This document shows, in pieces, positions 1 to 9,560 of a stretch of 64,000 nucleotides of DNA. The position numbers and the translations under genes are program-made. The notes under the pieces are model-generated. The model saw nothing but the letters and a program-made list of their open reading frames with translations. It was not told the DNA's origin and did not search any database. The stretch's first letter is position 1, and each line of letters opens with the position of its first letter. Origin of the DNA: Planctomycetia bacterium (GTDB lineage: Bacteria; Planctomycetota; Brocadiia; Brocadiales; Brocadiaceae); NCBI GenBank assembly GCA_015075005.1, contig JABTVC010000002.1:1408259-1472258 (forward strand). Direction: 5' to 3'.

Positions 1-1
1 A

Positions 2-334
2 AGAAATGTGGCACAGGCGCTAAAAGTCTTGAGCCAAATGTTAACGCACGGAGAAGATTCGGTGAGGATTATCAGTTTGTTGGCCTGGCAAATTAAGCGG
101 TTGTGGAGGGCGAAACAAATACTAAATCAAGGGGGCAATGAACAGAAAGTTACATCGGAATTACAGATCATACCGTTCTTTGCAAAGCGGTTTTTTGAAC
201 AGGTTAAACTTTATACCGAAGAAGATCTGGTGAAAAACCACGCGCTTTTACTTGAAGCTGATGTGAAAAGCAAGACCAGTTCTTTGAACACGCAATTGTT
301 GCTGGAACTGCTCGTCTATAGACTATGTGCTTAA
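2..334 (+). CDS. holA: DNA polymerase III delta subunit, C-terminal part
   Basis: This is the C-terminal end of a gene that begins before the window; the reading frame is open from base 2. The delta subunit is part of the clamp loader that places the sliding clamp on DNA. The visible ~110 residues are all helical and include the stretch SLLAWQIKRLWRAKQIL, typical of the C-terminal collar domain of HolA, followed by the usual LLLELLVYRLC end. No catalytic motif lies in this part, so the call rests on overall family resemblance. It converges with pssA, which ends 17 bases downstream on the other strand. Confidence 0.75.
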   Translation, partial: RNVAQALKVLSQMLTHGEDSVRIISLLAWQIKRLWRAKQILNQGGNEQKVTSELQIIPFFAKRFFEQVKLYTEEDLVKNHALLLEADVKSKTSSLNTQLLLELLVYRLCA

Positions 335-350
335 GTAGTGAAAAAGACCA

Positions 351-1100
351 TTATTTATTGGCTGAAACATATGTTGCCGAGTATCTCCTTTTTAGATGTT
401 TACCTTTTACAACTCCATACGTTGCGCACGTTATCAAATAGCAACTCAATGCTGTCGACAGCGCCAATTCTGGCGTAATTACAAAGAATAGGATGGCAGC
501 AGAAAATTCCAGTACCATAGCCAAAATACCTTGCTTAATACCAATTTTGCCAGTAATATTGAAAAAGGGGATTTTGCTTACCATAAATAAACCCAAAGCA
601 AAGGTAATAAATGGCAAAAGCATTACAACTATATTTGAACCATATCTTATTTGAACAAAGTGATTAAGAACGACAAGCTGTGCAATTGTTCCCCCTGAAA
701 GTGTAGTGGGTAATCCTGTAAAAAAATGACGTGGCATAGTAACACCTTCATCTTTTTGTACGTTAAATCTTGCCAAACGAAGGGCTGCACATATCATAAA
801 AAACAAACCAACGCTCCACAAAAAGGCCACAGGTAAATTAGTACATGTCTTTATCATAAGCATGGCAGGAGCAATACCAAAAGTTACCAAATCTGCCATG
901 GAATCTAATTGTGCCCCTATCATGCTTGTGCTCTTCATCATGCGAGCCAATCTTCCGTCAAAGCCATCTAGTACCATGGCAACCACAATCAACCATGCTG
1001 CAATCTCAAACCGTTGGCTTGAGACACTGAGGATAGCAAAAAAACCACAAATGAGATTTCCCATTGTTACCATCGTGGGTAACATTTTTTTTATTTTCAA
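351..1100 (-). CDS. pssA: CDP-diacylglycerol--serine O-phosphatidyltransferase
   Basis: An integral membrane enzyme that makes phosphatidylserine from CDP-diacylglycerol and serine, the precursor of phosphatidylethanolamine. The CDP-alcohol phosphotransferase motif is complete near residues 44-69: D-x2-D-G-x2-A-R-x8-G-x3-D-x3-D, seen as DGFDGRLAR then GAQLDSMAD. Several hydrophobic segments follow, and the length (249 aa) suits the family. The start is TTG at 1100, preceded by a good GGAGGA ribosome site about five bases upstream; an ATG five codons in lacks this support. Its upstream region is shared with the divergent lipoprotein gene. Confidence 0.88.
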   Translation of the reverse strand: MKIKKMLPTMVTMGNLICGFFAILSVSSQRFEIAAWLIVVAMVLDGFDGRLARMMKSTSMIGAQLDSMADLVTFGIAPAMLMIKTCTNLPVAFLWSVGLFFMICAALRLARFNVQKDEGVTMPRHFFTGLPTTLSGGTIAQLVVLNHFVQIRYGSNIVVMLLPFITFALGLFMVSKIPFFNITGKIGIKQGILAMVLEFSAAILFFVITPELALSTALSCYLITCATYGVVKGKHLKRRYSATYVSANK

Positions 1101-1322
1101 TTCAGTCCTCCATGAATAGTTTGGATTTTATGTATAACAAAATACTCTTTTCATTTGTGTAGTTAAACGAGCAAATGTTGCGCCATAATCACAGATTAAT
1201 TTTATTTTGAGATTAATTTTATAATTATTCTATAGAACAATAGTTATGACCATATTTAAGAATGAACTACATTTTCATGTATCAGATTATTTTGTAAAAT
1301 AGCAGTATAATTACTGCATCTA

Positions 1323-1354
1323 TCAAATATAATTACTGCAGTGATTATATTTGA
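1323..1354. promoter_or_regulatory. Palindrome in divergent promoter region
   Basis: Two 14-base arms (tcaaatataattac and gtgattatatttga) flank a tgca centre with one mismatch. Part of one arm, tataattactgca, also occurs about 23 bases upstream as a direct repeat (near 1305). The site sits in the AT-rich gap between pssA and the lipoprotein gene. It could be an operator or a transcript hairpin; the protein that would bind it is unknown. Confidence 0.4.
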
Positions 1355-1431
1355 GAAGGCAAACAAAGTGTTTGCAAAAAATTATTATTTCTGATAGCAT
1401 TTTTGCTTTTATGAATCTCAACGGATTATCA

Positions 1432-1893
1432 ATGAGAAGATATAGCGCGCTGGCAGCTTTATTATGTATTCTTTTCGCCGTCATTTTTATTGGATGTGCT
1501 ACAAGGCGTTTAGGGTTGAGAAACATGGCCGCTGTTTCCCGATATTTTGACAGAGATGTAAATACGGTATGGGACGCAGTTATTCAGTCCGTTAAAGGGA
1601 TTCCCATTGAAATTAAAGACAAGGAACAGGGGTTCATAAAGACTCATTGGGTTAAGGATTGGTCTGCGAAAAAAACTACGGGATTATTTCTGGAGGAAAG
1701 TTGGCAGGGGCGCTACCGTCTTCTCATTAAAGTAACCAGTGAACAAAACAAAAGTTATGTTTCCATAAACACCCAGATTGAAGAAAAGGCACCTGGCGGT
1801 AGCCGTGCATTTAGATGGAAACGTATTACATCAGACGGCACGATTGAACAAGATTTTTTAAAAAAAGTAGAAAATGTCCTTTCTAGCCCATGA
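1432..1893 (+). CDS. Putative outer-membrane lipoprotein, BamC-like
   Basis: A 153-residue predicted lipoprotein. From the ATG at 1432 it has a short basic N-terminus, a hydrophobic stretch and a lipobox ending FIGC at residue 22, so it should be acylated and anchored facing the periplasm. The frame stays open further upstream, but starting there would bury the signal peptide. The mature part is a small alpha/beta domain (VWDAVIQSVKGIPIEI, then a basic middle and a C-terminal helix) that resembles the NlpB/BamC type fold; that similarity is a guess from pattern alone. It stands by itself, about 140 bases before the ApbE fusion gene. Confidence 0.6.
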   Translation: MRRYSALAALLCILFAVIFIGCATRRLGLRNMAAVSRYFDRDVNTVWDAVIQSVKGIPIEIKDKEQGFIKTHWVKDWSAKKTTGLFLEESWQGRYRLLIKVTSEQNKSYVSINTQIEEKAPGGSRAFRWKRITSDGTIEQDFLKKVENVLSSP

Positions 1894-2033
1894 ACTTTCC
1901 ACGACGGACACCCAAGTCAAAATTCTTTGTTAGTTTGCAAGAAAGGGAAAATTAGCAATATCCGGAAATTTACCCAAAAACACCAAGGCAATTTTATAAA
2001 GGTGATATATTTAACCATTGAGCAAAATTTCTC

Positions 2034-3818
2034 ATGATAAAAAAAAAGAAATTCTTTCTATGCATATTCTTATTTTCTTTACCACACGTCGTGGTACCCT
2101 TCATTTCTGAAACCGTAAAGGCTCAAACAGAAACTGAACCGGCAGAAAATTTTCAATCTCAGACTTATCTAACAGAAGAACAGGCCCTTGCCCTTGTATT
2201 TTCCGAGTGTGACGAGATTGTAACCGATGAGTTTATTATGAGTTCTGAAGAAAAAAATAATCTTGAAAAACTCCTTAGCAGAAGGCTCTATGAAGATGGA
2301 TTCAGGGTGTATATAGGAAAAAAGGGAGGCGTTGTCCAGAAATATGCCATTATTACGGAAGAAATCGGCAAATTTCACCCATTTACTTTTATTGTTGGGG
2401 TAGCCCCAAATGGGAAAATTAACAATGTCTCAGTCCTCGTTTATCGTGAAAGCCGGGGTGGAGAGATTGCCAGAAAACGTTTTCTCTACCAATTTATTGG
2501 CAAATCATTGAAAAATCCAATCAGGACAAACAAAGACATAATCAATATAACAGGGGCCACCATGTCAGTGCAGTACATGTGTGCTGGTGTAAGAAAGGTA
2601 CTCGCCGTCATTAATACCTATTATCTTAGTGGAAAAAAAGATGTGAATACTATCAGGCGGGACAATAAACATACAGCGAGGCCTGAGAAAGAAAAACCCA
2701 TACGTGTGGCAAACAAATCTCAAACCACACAGGACAGTAAAACTGGTATTCAAGGAGGTGCAGAACACAAAACGGAGGCGGATAGCAATCGTAAGGAGTT
2801 ATCTCATGATATAAAATTGATGAAACAAACTCGCATGATTATGGGTACTTTTGCTGAGGTATCAGCATACTCATATGATGAGAAAACTGCAGGGAAGGCT
2901 ATCGAAGGGGCGTTGGATGAAATGGAGCGCATGGATCGCATTATGAGTAATTACAAAAACAATAGCGAACTTTCTCAATTAAATAAAGATGCAGGGAAAG
3001 ACCCTATTCCCTGCCAGGAAGAACTTTTCGATGTGATTTTACAATCACAATATTATAGTGAACTCAGCGGCGGTGCTTTCGACATCACGGTCTCTCCGAT
3101 CGTGGCCCTTTGGGGATTTTTCCATGAAAAAGGGCATCTCCCCCCTGACAAAGAAATAGAAAGACTTTTACCCATAGCTTCCTATAAGAACATGGTAATA
3201 AACAAAAATGTCGACCCCGGAAAGCCAGGTACCGTATTTTTCCAAAACACACAAACCAAAATTGATTTGGGTGCTATTGGAAAGGGATATGCCGTCGATA
3301 AGGCACTAAAGATCATGAAAAAATTTGATATAAATAATGCCTGCATCAATCTTGGCGGGAATATTTACGTACTAGGTACCCCTCCTGACAAAAATGCATG
3401 GAAGATTGGCATACAGCATCCAAGGGACAAAAATGAAATCCTTGGTTATCTTGAACTCAAGAACGAAGCCACAGCCACGTCGGGAGATTATGAACGATTC
3501 TTTGAATTTAAGGGAAAACGGTATTCCCACATTATAAACCCGCGGACAGGAAGGCCGGTAAGCGGTACTATTGCAACAACGATTATAGCACCTACGGGCA
3601 CACAAGTTGATGCACTATCGACCAGTGTCTTTGTTCTGGGTAATGAAAAAGGCCTGGAACTTGTAAAAAAGATACCTAACGCCGATGCCTTGATTGCATA
3701 TGAGGGAAAGGGTGGGAAGATAATGATTGACATGACGAAGGGGTTCGCAGACAAATTCAAAAAAACCGACGTTAAAGGAGAAGACAATGTCAGGTGGCAT
3801 GTGGTTGCTTCCGATTAG
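2034..3818 (+). CDS. FMN-binding domain / ApbE flavin transferase fusion
   Basis: A 594-residue exported protein joining an FMN acceptor domain to the enzyme that loads it. Residues 1-30 form a signal peptide. The N-terminal part (about 40-200) is an FMN_bind domain like that of RnfG/NqrC, ending in the flavinylation motif TGATMS with the target threonine near residue 176. A charged linker follows. The C-terminal part (about 262-590) is ApbE, FAD:protein FMN transferase: IMGTFAEV, GGAFDITVSPIVALWGF, DLGAIGKGYAVDKAL, NLGGN, then SHIINPRTGRP and the metal-site D in TGTQVDALST. The gene overlaps the next membrane gene by 32 bases. Flavinylation of its own N-terminal domain is inferred, and the domain may also transfer electrons to partners. 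Confidence 0.9.
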   Translation: MIKKKKFFLCIFLFSLPHVVVPFISETVKAQTETEPAENFQSQTYLTEEQALALVFSECDEIVTDEFIMSSEEKNNLEKLLSRRLYEDGFRVYIGKKGGVVQKYAIITEEIGKFHPFTFIVGVAPNGKINNVSVLVYRESRGGEIARKRFLYQFIGKSLKNPIRTNKDIINITGATMSVQYMCAGVRKVLAVINTYYLSGKKDVNTIRRDNKHTARPEKEKPIRVANKSQTTQDSKTGIQGGAEHKTEADSNRKELSHDIKLMKQTRMIMGTFAEVSAYSYDEKTAGKAIEGALDEMERMDRIMSNYKNNSELSQLNKDAGKDPIPCQEELFDVILQSQYYSELSGGAFDITVSPIVALWGFFHEKGHLPPDKEIERLLPIASYKNMVINKNVDPGKPGTVFFQNTQTKIDLGAIGKGYAVDKALKIMKKFDINNACINLGGNIYVLGTPPDKNAWKIGIQHPRDKNEILGYLELKNEATATSGDYERFFEFKGKRYSHIINPRTGRPVSGTIATTIIAPTGTQVDALSTSVFVLGNEKGLELVKKIPNADALIAYEGKGGKIMIDMTKGFADKFKKTDVKGEDNVRWHVVASD

Positions 3819-4320
3819 CAACAAGATTTTTTTTACCTTTTTCTTATTCATAATGTCTATTGCTATCGGTCTTGGTTTTCTCAATTATTATGAGAGAACA
3901 GGGCTTTCTGCACAAAAAACTATACGATACTACTGTGGTGACAAAGAAGAAGAAGTCGATACACCACTATCGGATGAAGAAAACAGGGTTAAACTTGAAG
4001 AAGGGTTGTTTTTTCCAAAATCCTATCGAGAGCTATTAGAGGTGACCCACACTCATATTTTTTCAATTCCCATTGTCTTATTTATCCTCTCCCGCATTCT
4101 TGCCATGACCCTACCCGCGAAGGGTTAAAGATTGTCATATATGGTATTTCATTTATGGGGTTATATTGAATCTCGCAGCTCCTGGCTTATCAGATATGCA
4201 TCTCCTCACTTTGTAATTACCTTTACCATTTCCAATATACTCCTTATTCTGAGTTTTGGAGCGTACATCTTTATCCCCCTCTATGAAATGTGGTTTAGAC
4301 TAGACCACGACGCATCATAA
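3787..4320 (+). pseudogene. Membrane protein coupled to ApbE fusion, frame-disrupted
   Basis: A small membrane protein that appears broken. It starts at 3787 with AGGAG just upstream, inside the end of the ApbE fusion gene. The first part carries one membrane segment, a charged loop and a second segment ending near LSRILAMT, then stops at 4128. The C-terminal part (WLIRYASPHFVITFTISN onward to 4320) is in the same frame. Between them, plausible sequence continues through the two other frames (EGLKIVIYGISFMG, then VILNLAAP), so about three small deletions within 80 bases would explain the break. Likely a membrane partner of the flavin protein; the function is not known. Confidence 0.55.
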
Positions 4321-4465
4321 CCATAACTAGTGAAACGTTATACGAGAAGCTTGTTATTGATAATTCTTAACTTTACCTGTTTAAAAATATTGACAAAAAG
4401 AAGTCCGGCAGGTAACATCTGATGTTCTTTGCCTATCCATAAATTTTCTATTTATTGTAATTTAC

Positions 4466-5335
4466 ATGCAATTTGGAACTGTCTGTATCATTGGTCCTGG
4501 ACTCATTGGAGGGTCTATCGGACTGGGACTGAAAAAAAGAAATTTGGTAAAAACCGTTATTGGTGTGGGTCACAGGGCCTCTTCTCTCGAAGCTGCTGTT
4601 AAAATGCATGCCATTGATATAGGAATGGTGCATATCGAGGAGGCCGTAAAAAATGCTGATATTGTCATACTCGCCACATCGGTAAACCAGATTATCGATA
4701 CGGCAAAAAAAGTCATACCACTCATGAAAAGCAATGCGATCCTCACCGATGTGGGCAGTACAAAATATCATATCGTTCAGCAAATTACTCATAATATAAG
4801 AAAAGATATTACATTCGTTGGTGCGCATCCTATTGCAGGTTCAGAGCAAAGAGGTGTTGAGTTTGCATCATCAGACCTTTTTGTGGGCTGTAATTGTATC
4901 ATAACGCCTCTGAACAAAGATTCGAAGGGATTGGAAACGATTTCTTGTTTGTGGCAACTTTTAGAGGCTAAAATTATCTATTTGAGCCCGGAACGGCATG
5001 ATGAAATACTTGCATACGTGAGTCATCTGCCCCATCTGATTGCCTCTTGTCTGGTGAATTCAATCAAACAAGAATATCTTGTTTGTGGCGCAAGTGGATT
5101 AAGAGATACCACAAGGGTCGCATCCGGGGACGCGGAGCTTTGGATAAATGTTTTTGACCACAATCGTGATAATGTTATAAAATCAATCGATCAATTTATG
5201 ACTGAACTTGCTGAATTTAAAAGCGATCTCCTGAAGAAAGACAATACTATGCTACTCGATAGGTTAAAAAAGGCTAAGATGTCACGTGATACTGTGTTTC
5301 ACGACAATTCAAAAAACCAAGGTATAACCAAATAA
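4466..5335 (+). CDS. tyrA: Prephenate dehydrogenase
   Basis: Converts prephenate to 4-hydroxyphenylpyruvate in tyrosine synthesis using NAD(P). The N-terminal Rossmann fold shows GPGLIGGSIG at residues 10-19. DVGSTK and the substrate-binding GAHPIAGSEQRGVEFA follow, with the catalytic histidine of GAHPIAGSE. The C-terminal half is the helical dimerisation domain (SHLPHLIAS). At 289 residues it is a plain monofunctional enzyme, with no chorismate mutase or ACT domain seen. No clear ribosome site precedes the ATG. The purL gene starts five bases after its stop, so the two are probably cotranscribed. Confidence 0.9.
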   Translation: MQFGTVCIIGPGLIGGSIGLGLKKRNLVKTVIGVGHRASSLEAAVKMHAIDIGMVHIEEAVKNADIVILATSVNQIIDTAKKVIPLMKSNAILTDVGSTKYHIVQQITHNIRKDITFVGAHPIAGSEQRGVEFASSDLFVGCNCIITPLNKDSKGLETISCLWQLLEAKIIYLSPERHDEILAYVSHLPHLIASCLVNSIKQEYLVCGASGLRDTTRVASGDAELWINVFDHNRDNVIKSIDQFMTELAEFKSDLLKKDNTMLLDRLKKAKMSRDTVFHDNSKNQGITK

Positions 5336-5340
5336 GTTCT

Positions 5341-8232
5341 ATGTATTCAAGAATTGAAGTGTTTTTTAAAGATGAACTTCCCGACCCTCTGGGAAATAAT
5401 ATACGGTTTGAAATCGAAGCATTGGGTTTCTCCGGAGTTACAAACGTCAGAATTCGTCAAGTTTACATCATTTTTGGAGATGTAAGCAAAAATGATCTGG
5501 ATACTATTTCCAAAAGACTCCTGGTGGATCCTATTACTCAACACTACCAGATTTCGGACCTCATCGTGAGCGCTCAGCCGAACGATTCCGGACTTCGGAT
5601 ATTGGATTCAGGACGTCATATCATCGAGATTAGCCGCAAACCAGGTGTCATGGACCCCGTCGAACAATCCGTTTTAAAGGCACTCCTGGATATAGGAATA
5701 CGTGTTGAAGGTGTTAAAACTGCTCAAAAGTATGAAATTGGTGGGAATATATCAAAGGAAACGATCTATCTCATAGCAAACAAGATCCTTGCAAACACAA
5801 AGATAGAGGATGTTTTTATTTGCCCAGAAATACCAAACTATGATCATGGCACTCTTCAGTATTCCTTTAAAAAACAGAACGTACCGCTATTACATGCTGA
5901 CAGCAACCACTTGGAAGAAATAAGTACTCGGGGTCAGTTGTCTCTCAATTTGCCCGAGATGCAATCTATCCAAAAATATTACAAGTCCATAAAACGGGAA
6001 CCTACTGACATCGAACTTGAAACCATTGCACAGACGTGGTCCGAACACTGTGTCCATAAAACCTTCAAAGGCATTATCGATTTCGATGGAGATAAAATCG
6101 ATAATTTATTAAAAAGTACCATCATGAAGGCAACAAGCGAACTTAATAAATCCTGGTGTGTTTCTGTATTTGAAGACAATGCCGGTATCATACATTTTGA
6201 CAATAATTATAATATTTGCTTTAAGGTGGAAACCCATAATCATCCGTCCGCCATCGAACCTTACGGTGGCGCTAATACAGGCATTGGAGGTGTAATCAGA
6301 GATGTGATGGGTACAGGGTTAGGCGGAAAACCTATCCTGAATACCAATGTATTTTGTTTTGGTCTGCCTGACACCCCTCAAGATAAAATTCCGAAAGGCG
6401 TTTTACATCCAAAAAGAATTTTCAAAGGGGTCGTTGCAGGTGTACGGGACTATGGGAATCGTATGGGCATTCCCACCGCCAATGGCGCTATCTTTTTTGA
6501 TGAACGTTACCTTGGTAATCCCATCGTCTTTTGTGGAACGGTGGGCATCATACCAAAAGACAAGTGCAAAAAAACGGCACAGCCTAATGACCTTATTGTT
6601 GTTGCAGGAGGCAGAACAGGACGTGATGGAATCCACGGGGCCACATTCTCTTCAGCAGAGTTACATGAAAAATCAGAGCAGATATCCGGCGGCGCCGTTC
6701 AGATCGGCAATGCAATAACGGGAAAGGCGTTATTGGACGTGCTTTTACAAGCCCGCGACAAAGGACTATACAATTGCATTACCGATTGTGGGGCCGGAGG
6801 TCTGTCCTCTGCTGTGGGTGAAATGGGTCAAGATCTGGGAGCACTCGTCCATTTGGAAAAAGTCCCGCTTAAATACGAAGGCCTTTCCTATACAGAAATC
6901 TGGATTTCTGAGGCACAAGAACGAATGGTGCTCGCCGTTCCACCAGAAAAAGAACACGACATTATTAAATTATTTAAAGCAGAAAACGTTGAAGCCACGG
7001 TCATTGGAAGATTCACAAACGACAAAATATTGCGCTTGTTATACGATTCACATACGGTTGGTGAGATTGAAATGGATTTTCTCCACGACGGTATACCCAG
7101 ACTCGAACGCAAGGCAGCATGGCATCAACCTATCTTTGAAGAACCTATTCTGCCGGAAAAAGAAGATTTTGGAACTGATTTAAAAAAGATACTTTCTTCG
7201 TGGAATGTCTGCAGCAAGGAATGGGTTATACGCCAATATGACCATGAGGTACAGGGAGGAAGTGTATTAAAACCTCTTCAGGGCATTCGTAACGACGGGC
7301 CAGGTGACGCATGTATTGTTACCCCTATCCTCGGTTCCCGGAAAGGCATCATTGTATCCAATGGCATGAACCCGCGATATGGCGATATCGACCCGTATCA
7401 TATGGCTGCCTCCGCTATTGATGAGGCGCTACGACAGATCATAGCAGTTGGTGGAAGTTTAGACCAGGTAGCGCTTTTAGACAACTTTTGCTGGGGCAAC
7501 ACCAGCAAGCCAGACCGTCTCGGTAGTCTCGTGAGGGCTGCGCAGGCATGCTGCGATATTGCCATTGCATATGGAACTCCATTTATCTCCGGGAAAGACA
7601 GCCTTAATAATGAATTCGTCACTGACAAAGAAACGATTGTAATACCCCCGACCCTACTCATCTCTGCTGTTTCGGTGATGGAAGACATTCGGAATGCCGT
7701 GTCAATGGATATCAAAGAGCCTGGAAACCTGGTTTATATCGTCGGCCTTACTCGGCCAGAATTGGGCGGTTCTCATTATTACTATATTCATGGATATAAA
7801 GGAAACAATGTCCCAAAGGTGAACACCGTCTTAGGGAAAAATGTTATGAATGCCTTGTCGCAGGCAACAAAAAGCAAGATAGTAAGGTCTTGTCACGACT
7901 GTTCGGAAGGCGGCCTTGCCGTTGCTGCCGCAGAAATGGCTTTTGCCGGTGGATTTGGCATGACGCTTAAACTTTCCGCCGTTACCACTGAAGTGCCCAT
8001 TAACAAGGATGACACCATCCTTTTTTCCGAATCAAACACCCGCTTTGTCGTGGAAGTGCGACCTGAGCATCAGAAACAATTTGAGATGGTAATGAAAGAC
8101 ATTCCTTGCGGACTATTAGGGATAGTTACATCAGAACCGTCACTCAAAGTCCATGGTCTAAACAAAAAAACCGTCATCAATGAAAATATTTACGATCTCA
8201 AGGAAGCATGGCAAGCACCGCTGAGGTGGTAA
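5341..8232 (+). CDS. purL: Phosphoribosylformylglycinamidine synthase, PurS-PurL fusion
   Basis: Catalyses the ATP-dependent amidation of FGAR to FGAM in purine synthesis. At 963 residues it is longer than stand-alone PurL (about 740) and shorter than the large enzyme (about 1300). Residues 1-80 and 85-185 look like two PurS-type domains in tandem (the second with VEQSVLKALLDIGI). A linker with TWSEHCVHKTFKG leads into the synthase core: HNHPSAIEPYGGANTGIGG, DCGAGGLSSAVGEMG, SGKDSLNNEF and HDCSEGGLAVAAAEM. There is no glutaminase domain, so a separate PurQ must supply ammonia; none is in this window. Confidence 0.92.
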   Translation: MYSRIEVFFKDELPDPLGNNIRFEIEALGFSGVTNVRIRQVYIIFGDVSKNDLDTISKRLLVDPITQHYQISDLIVSAQPNDSGLRILDSGRHIIEISRKPGVMDPVEQSVLKALLDIGIRVEGVKTAQKYEIGGNISKETIYLIANKILANTKIEDVFICPEIPNYDHGTLQYSFKKQNVPLLHADSNHLEEISTRGQLSLNLPEMQSIQKYYKSIKREPTDIELETIAQTWSEHCVHKTFKGIIDFDGDKIDNLLKSTIMKATSELNKSWCVSVFEDNAGIIHFDNNYNICFKVETHNHPSAIEPYGGANTGIGGVIRDVMGTGLGGKPILNTNVFCFGLPDTPQDKIPKGVLHPKRIFKGVVAGVRDYGNRMGIPTANGAIFFDERYLGNPIVFCGTVGIIPKDKCKKTAQPNDLIVVAGGRTGRDGIHGATFSSAELHEKSEQISGGAVQIGNAITGKALLDVLLQARDKGLYNCITDCGAGGLSSAVGEMGQDLGALVHLEKVPLKYEGLSYTEIWISEAQERMVLAVPPEKEHDIIKLFKAENVEATVIGRFTNDKILRLLYDSHTVGEIEMDFLHDGIPRLERKAAWHQPIFEEPILPEKEDFGTDLKKILSSWNVCSKEWVIRQYDHEVQGGSVLKPLQGIRNDGPGDACIVTPILGSRKGIIVSNGMNPRYGDIDPYHMAASAIDEALRQIIAVGGSLDQVALLDNFCWGNTSKPDRLGSLVRAAQACCDIAIAYGTPFISGKDSLNNEFVTDKETIVIPPTLLISAVSVMEDIRNAVSMDIKEPGNLVYIVGLTRPELGGSHYYYIHGYKGNNVPKVNTVLGKNVMNALSQATKSKIVRSCHDCSEGGLAVAAAEMAFAGGFGMTLKLSAVTTEVPINKDDTILFSESNTRFVVEVRPEHQKQFEMVMKDIPCGLLGIVTSEPSLKVHGLNKKTVINENIYDLKEAWQAPLRW

Positions 8233-8259
8233 AATACCATTTCCATAACAGTTTTGTAA

Positions 8260-8438
8260 GGTGGATTAAGCGTCCAGACTGGGTCAAATGAAAAATTTTG
8301 CTATATTCCAAAATTTTCTTCCCCACTTCAATGGCAGAAAAGCAATAGACTTAGAATAAAATGAGCAATTTGTAAGGTTTGCCTCCCACTTTTAAAGTGG
8401 GAGGTTTCATTTGACCCAGTCTGGTCATCGAATCCACC
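8260..8438. mobile_element. MITE-like element with inverted terminal repeats
   Basis: A 179-base non-coding unit bounded by inverted repeats. Each end reads ggtggatt, six unlike bases, then ccagactgggtcaaatgaaa; the right end is the reverse complement (8405-8438). Inside the right arm is an 11-bp palindrome (cctcccacttt / aaagtgggagg, 8381-8403). There is no open frame. It follows purL directly and could be a miniature transposable element or a mobile terminator. A target duplication is not evident. Confidence 0.55.
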
Positions 8439-8713
8439 GTGTTGCCTGGATAAATTCAAAACATATCGTTAGTGCTTTTAACGATTTGTGTATTTCATGA
8501 GTTTTTCAGGAGATCGGCGGCTTCGGCGCAAAGACGATAAAACAATTTGTAACAAGAATGCGCAAATCGGTTTAGCCTTAATTGGGAACTTCATGTGAAT
8601 TCAATGCGGCGCTGATTGGATAGCAGATTTCATTGCATCAAAATTAGAAGAGCAAGTTTTGTTGGATTTTCAATTGTTTCCATATTGATTTTCTCGACAT
8701 AATTCTTAATGGT

Positions 8714-9232
8714 TTACGATAGCTTCCTTTTCCCTCTCCCAAAATATGATACTACGGTATCTGTCTCAAGCCAATCAGGTGTTCGTCTTTTTCCTGCAAA
8801 TGCAGGATAACTACTCCACGGATACTCCATGGTATGTGTCACAATTTTCGCATGAACGGGATTAAGGTGAATGTAACGAGCAAGGAGAGTAATATCCTCG
8901 TTTGCATCTACGAGGATGGCCTTAAATCTGCCCTGGAAGAGATGGTCTTTTCTTCGATGTTTATTATTGAAATACACCGAATAGCTCACAGTAGGCCACT
9001 GAATTGCTCCGCTTAAATTGATTTGTGGTGTTTCAATGAACACATGATAATGTTTAGACATGAGACAATGGGTGTGGATTCTTATTGTAAATCGTGCTGC
9101 GCATTTTGCAAGATATTCCGGAAATGTATCTCTGTCGCGTTCGTCTATAAATATATCTTCACCAGCGTTTCCGCGATTAATAACGTAATACGCGCCGGGA
9201 TATTCTATACGCGGTTTATCTGATTGACTTGA
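8714..9232 (-). pseudogene. REP-associated tyrosine transposase (Y1_Tnp) remnant
   Basis: A decayed gene for a Y1 transposase of the IS200/REP-associated kind. The clear part holds the metal-binding SKHYHVFIETP, the LFQGRFKAILVD segment and RYIHLNPVHAKIV with PWSSYPAF. The tyrosine nucleophile is probably in VSYSVYFN. The same frame continues upstream of the first ATG (9061) with the normal N-terminus (PRIEYPGAYYVINRGN...), but no start codon exists before a stop at 9320. So it cannot be translated in full from a normal start. The reading frame of the preserved part is otherwise intact. Confidence 0.75.
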
Positions 9233-9497
9233 AACGACAGAACCCGATGTTATGTAATGAATTCCGGCATCTTTGAGCGACTGAATAACTTTTATCTTTT
9301 TCGGCGAAGTAACACCTTGTTAGGCAAATCTATCTGTTAATTCTTAGTTTTTAAGTGCAACAAAATTATTTCCACGTATTAAATTTTGGTGAAATAATTT
9401 TAAAAATAATTTTTATATCTTATAAGATATTTATATAATTAAGCTTGAAGTAATCTAGGTGTCTTTTTGTTTTTTATAGGTACATTGGCTGCAAGCT

Positions 9498-9516
9498 GTA
9501 TCCTCATTTGAGGATA
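9498..9516 (+). promoter_or_regulatory. Hairpin in leader of the sensor gene
   Basis: A small stem, tatcctc/gaggata, lies about 45 bases before the ATG at 9561, with ctgtat and atacag able to extend it outward. It could be an mRNA leader structure; no known riboswitch shape is recognisable. Confidence 0.25.
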
Positions 9517-9560
9517 ATAATATACAGGACTCATAACATTTAGCTCACAAGGGGTGAAAG

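Noticed and set aside
9312..9325. GTTAGGC near the transposase remnant, as an attC end
   Set aside because: No matching RYYYAAC half-site within normal distance.
8233..9560. CRISPR array or riboswitch in the gap
   Set aside because: No regularly spaced direct repeats and no known riboswitch motif seen; only inverted repeats.
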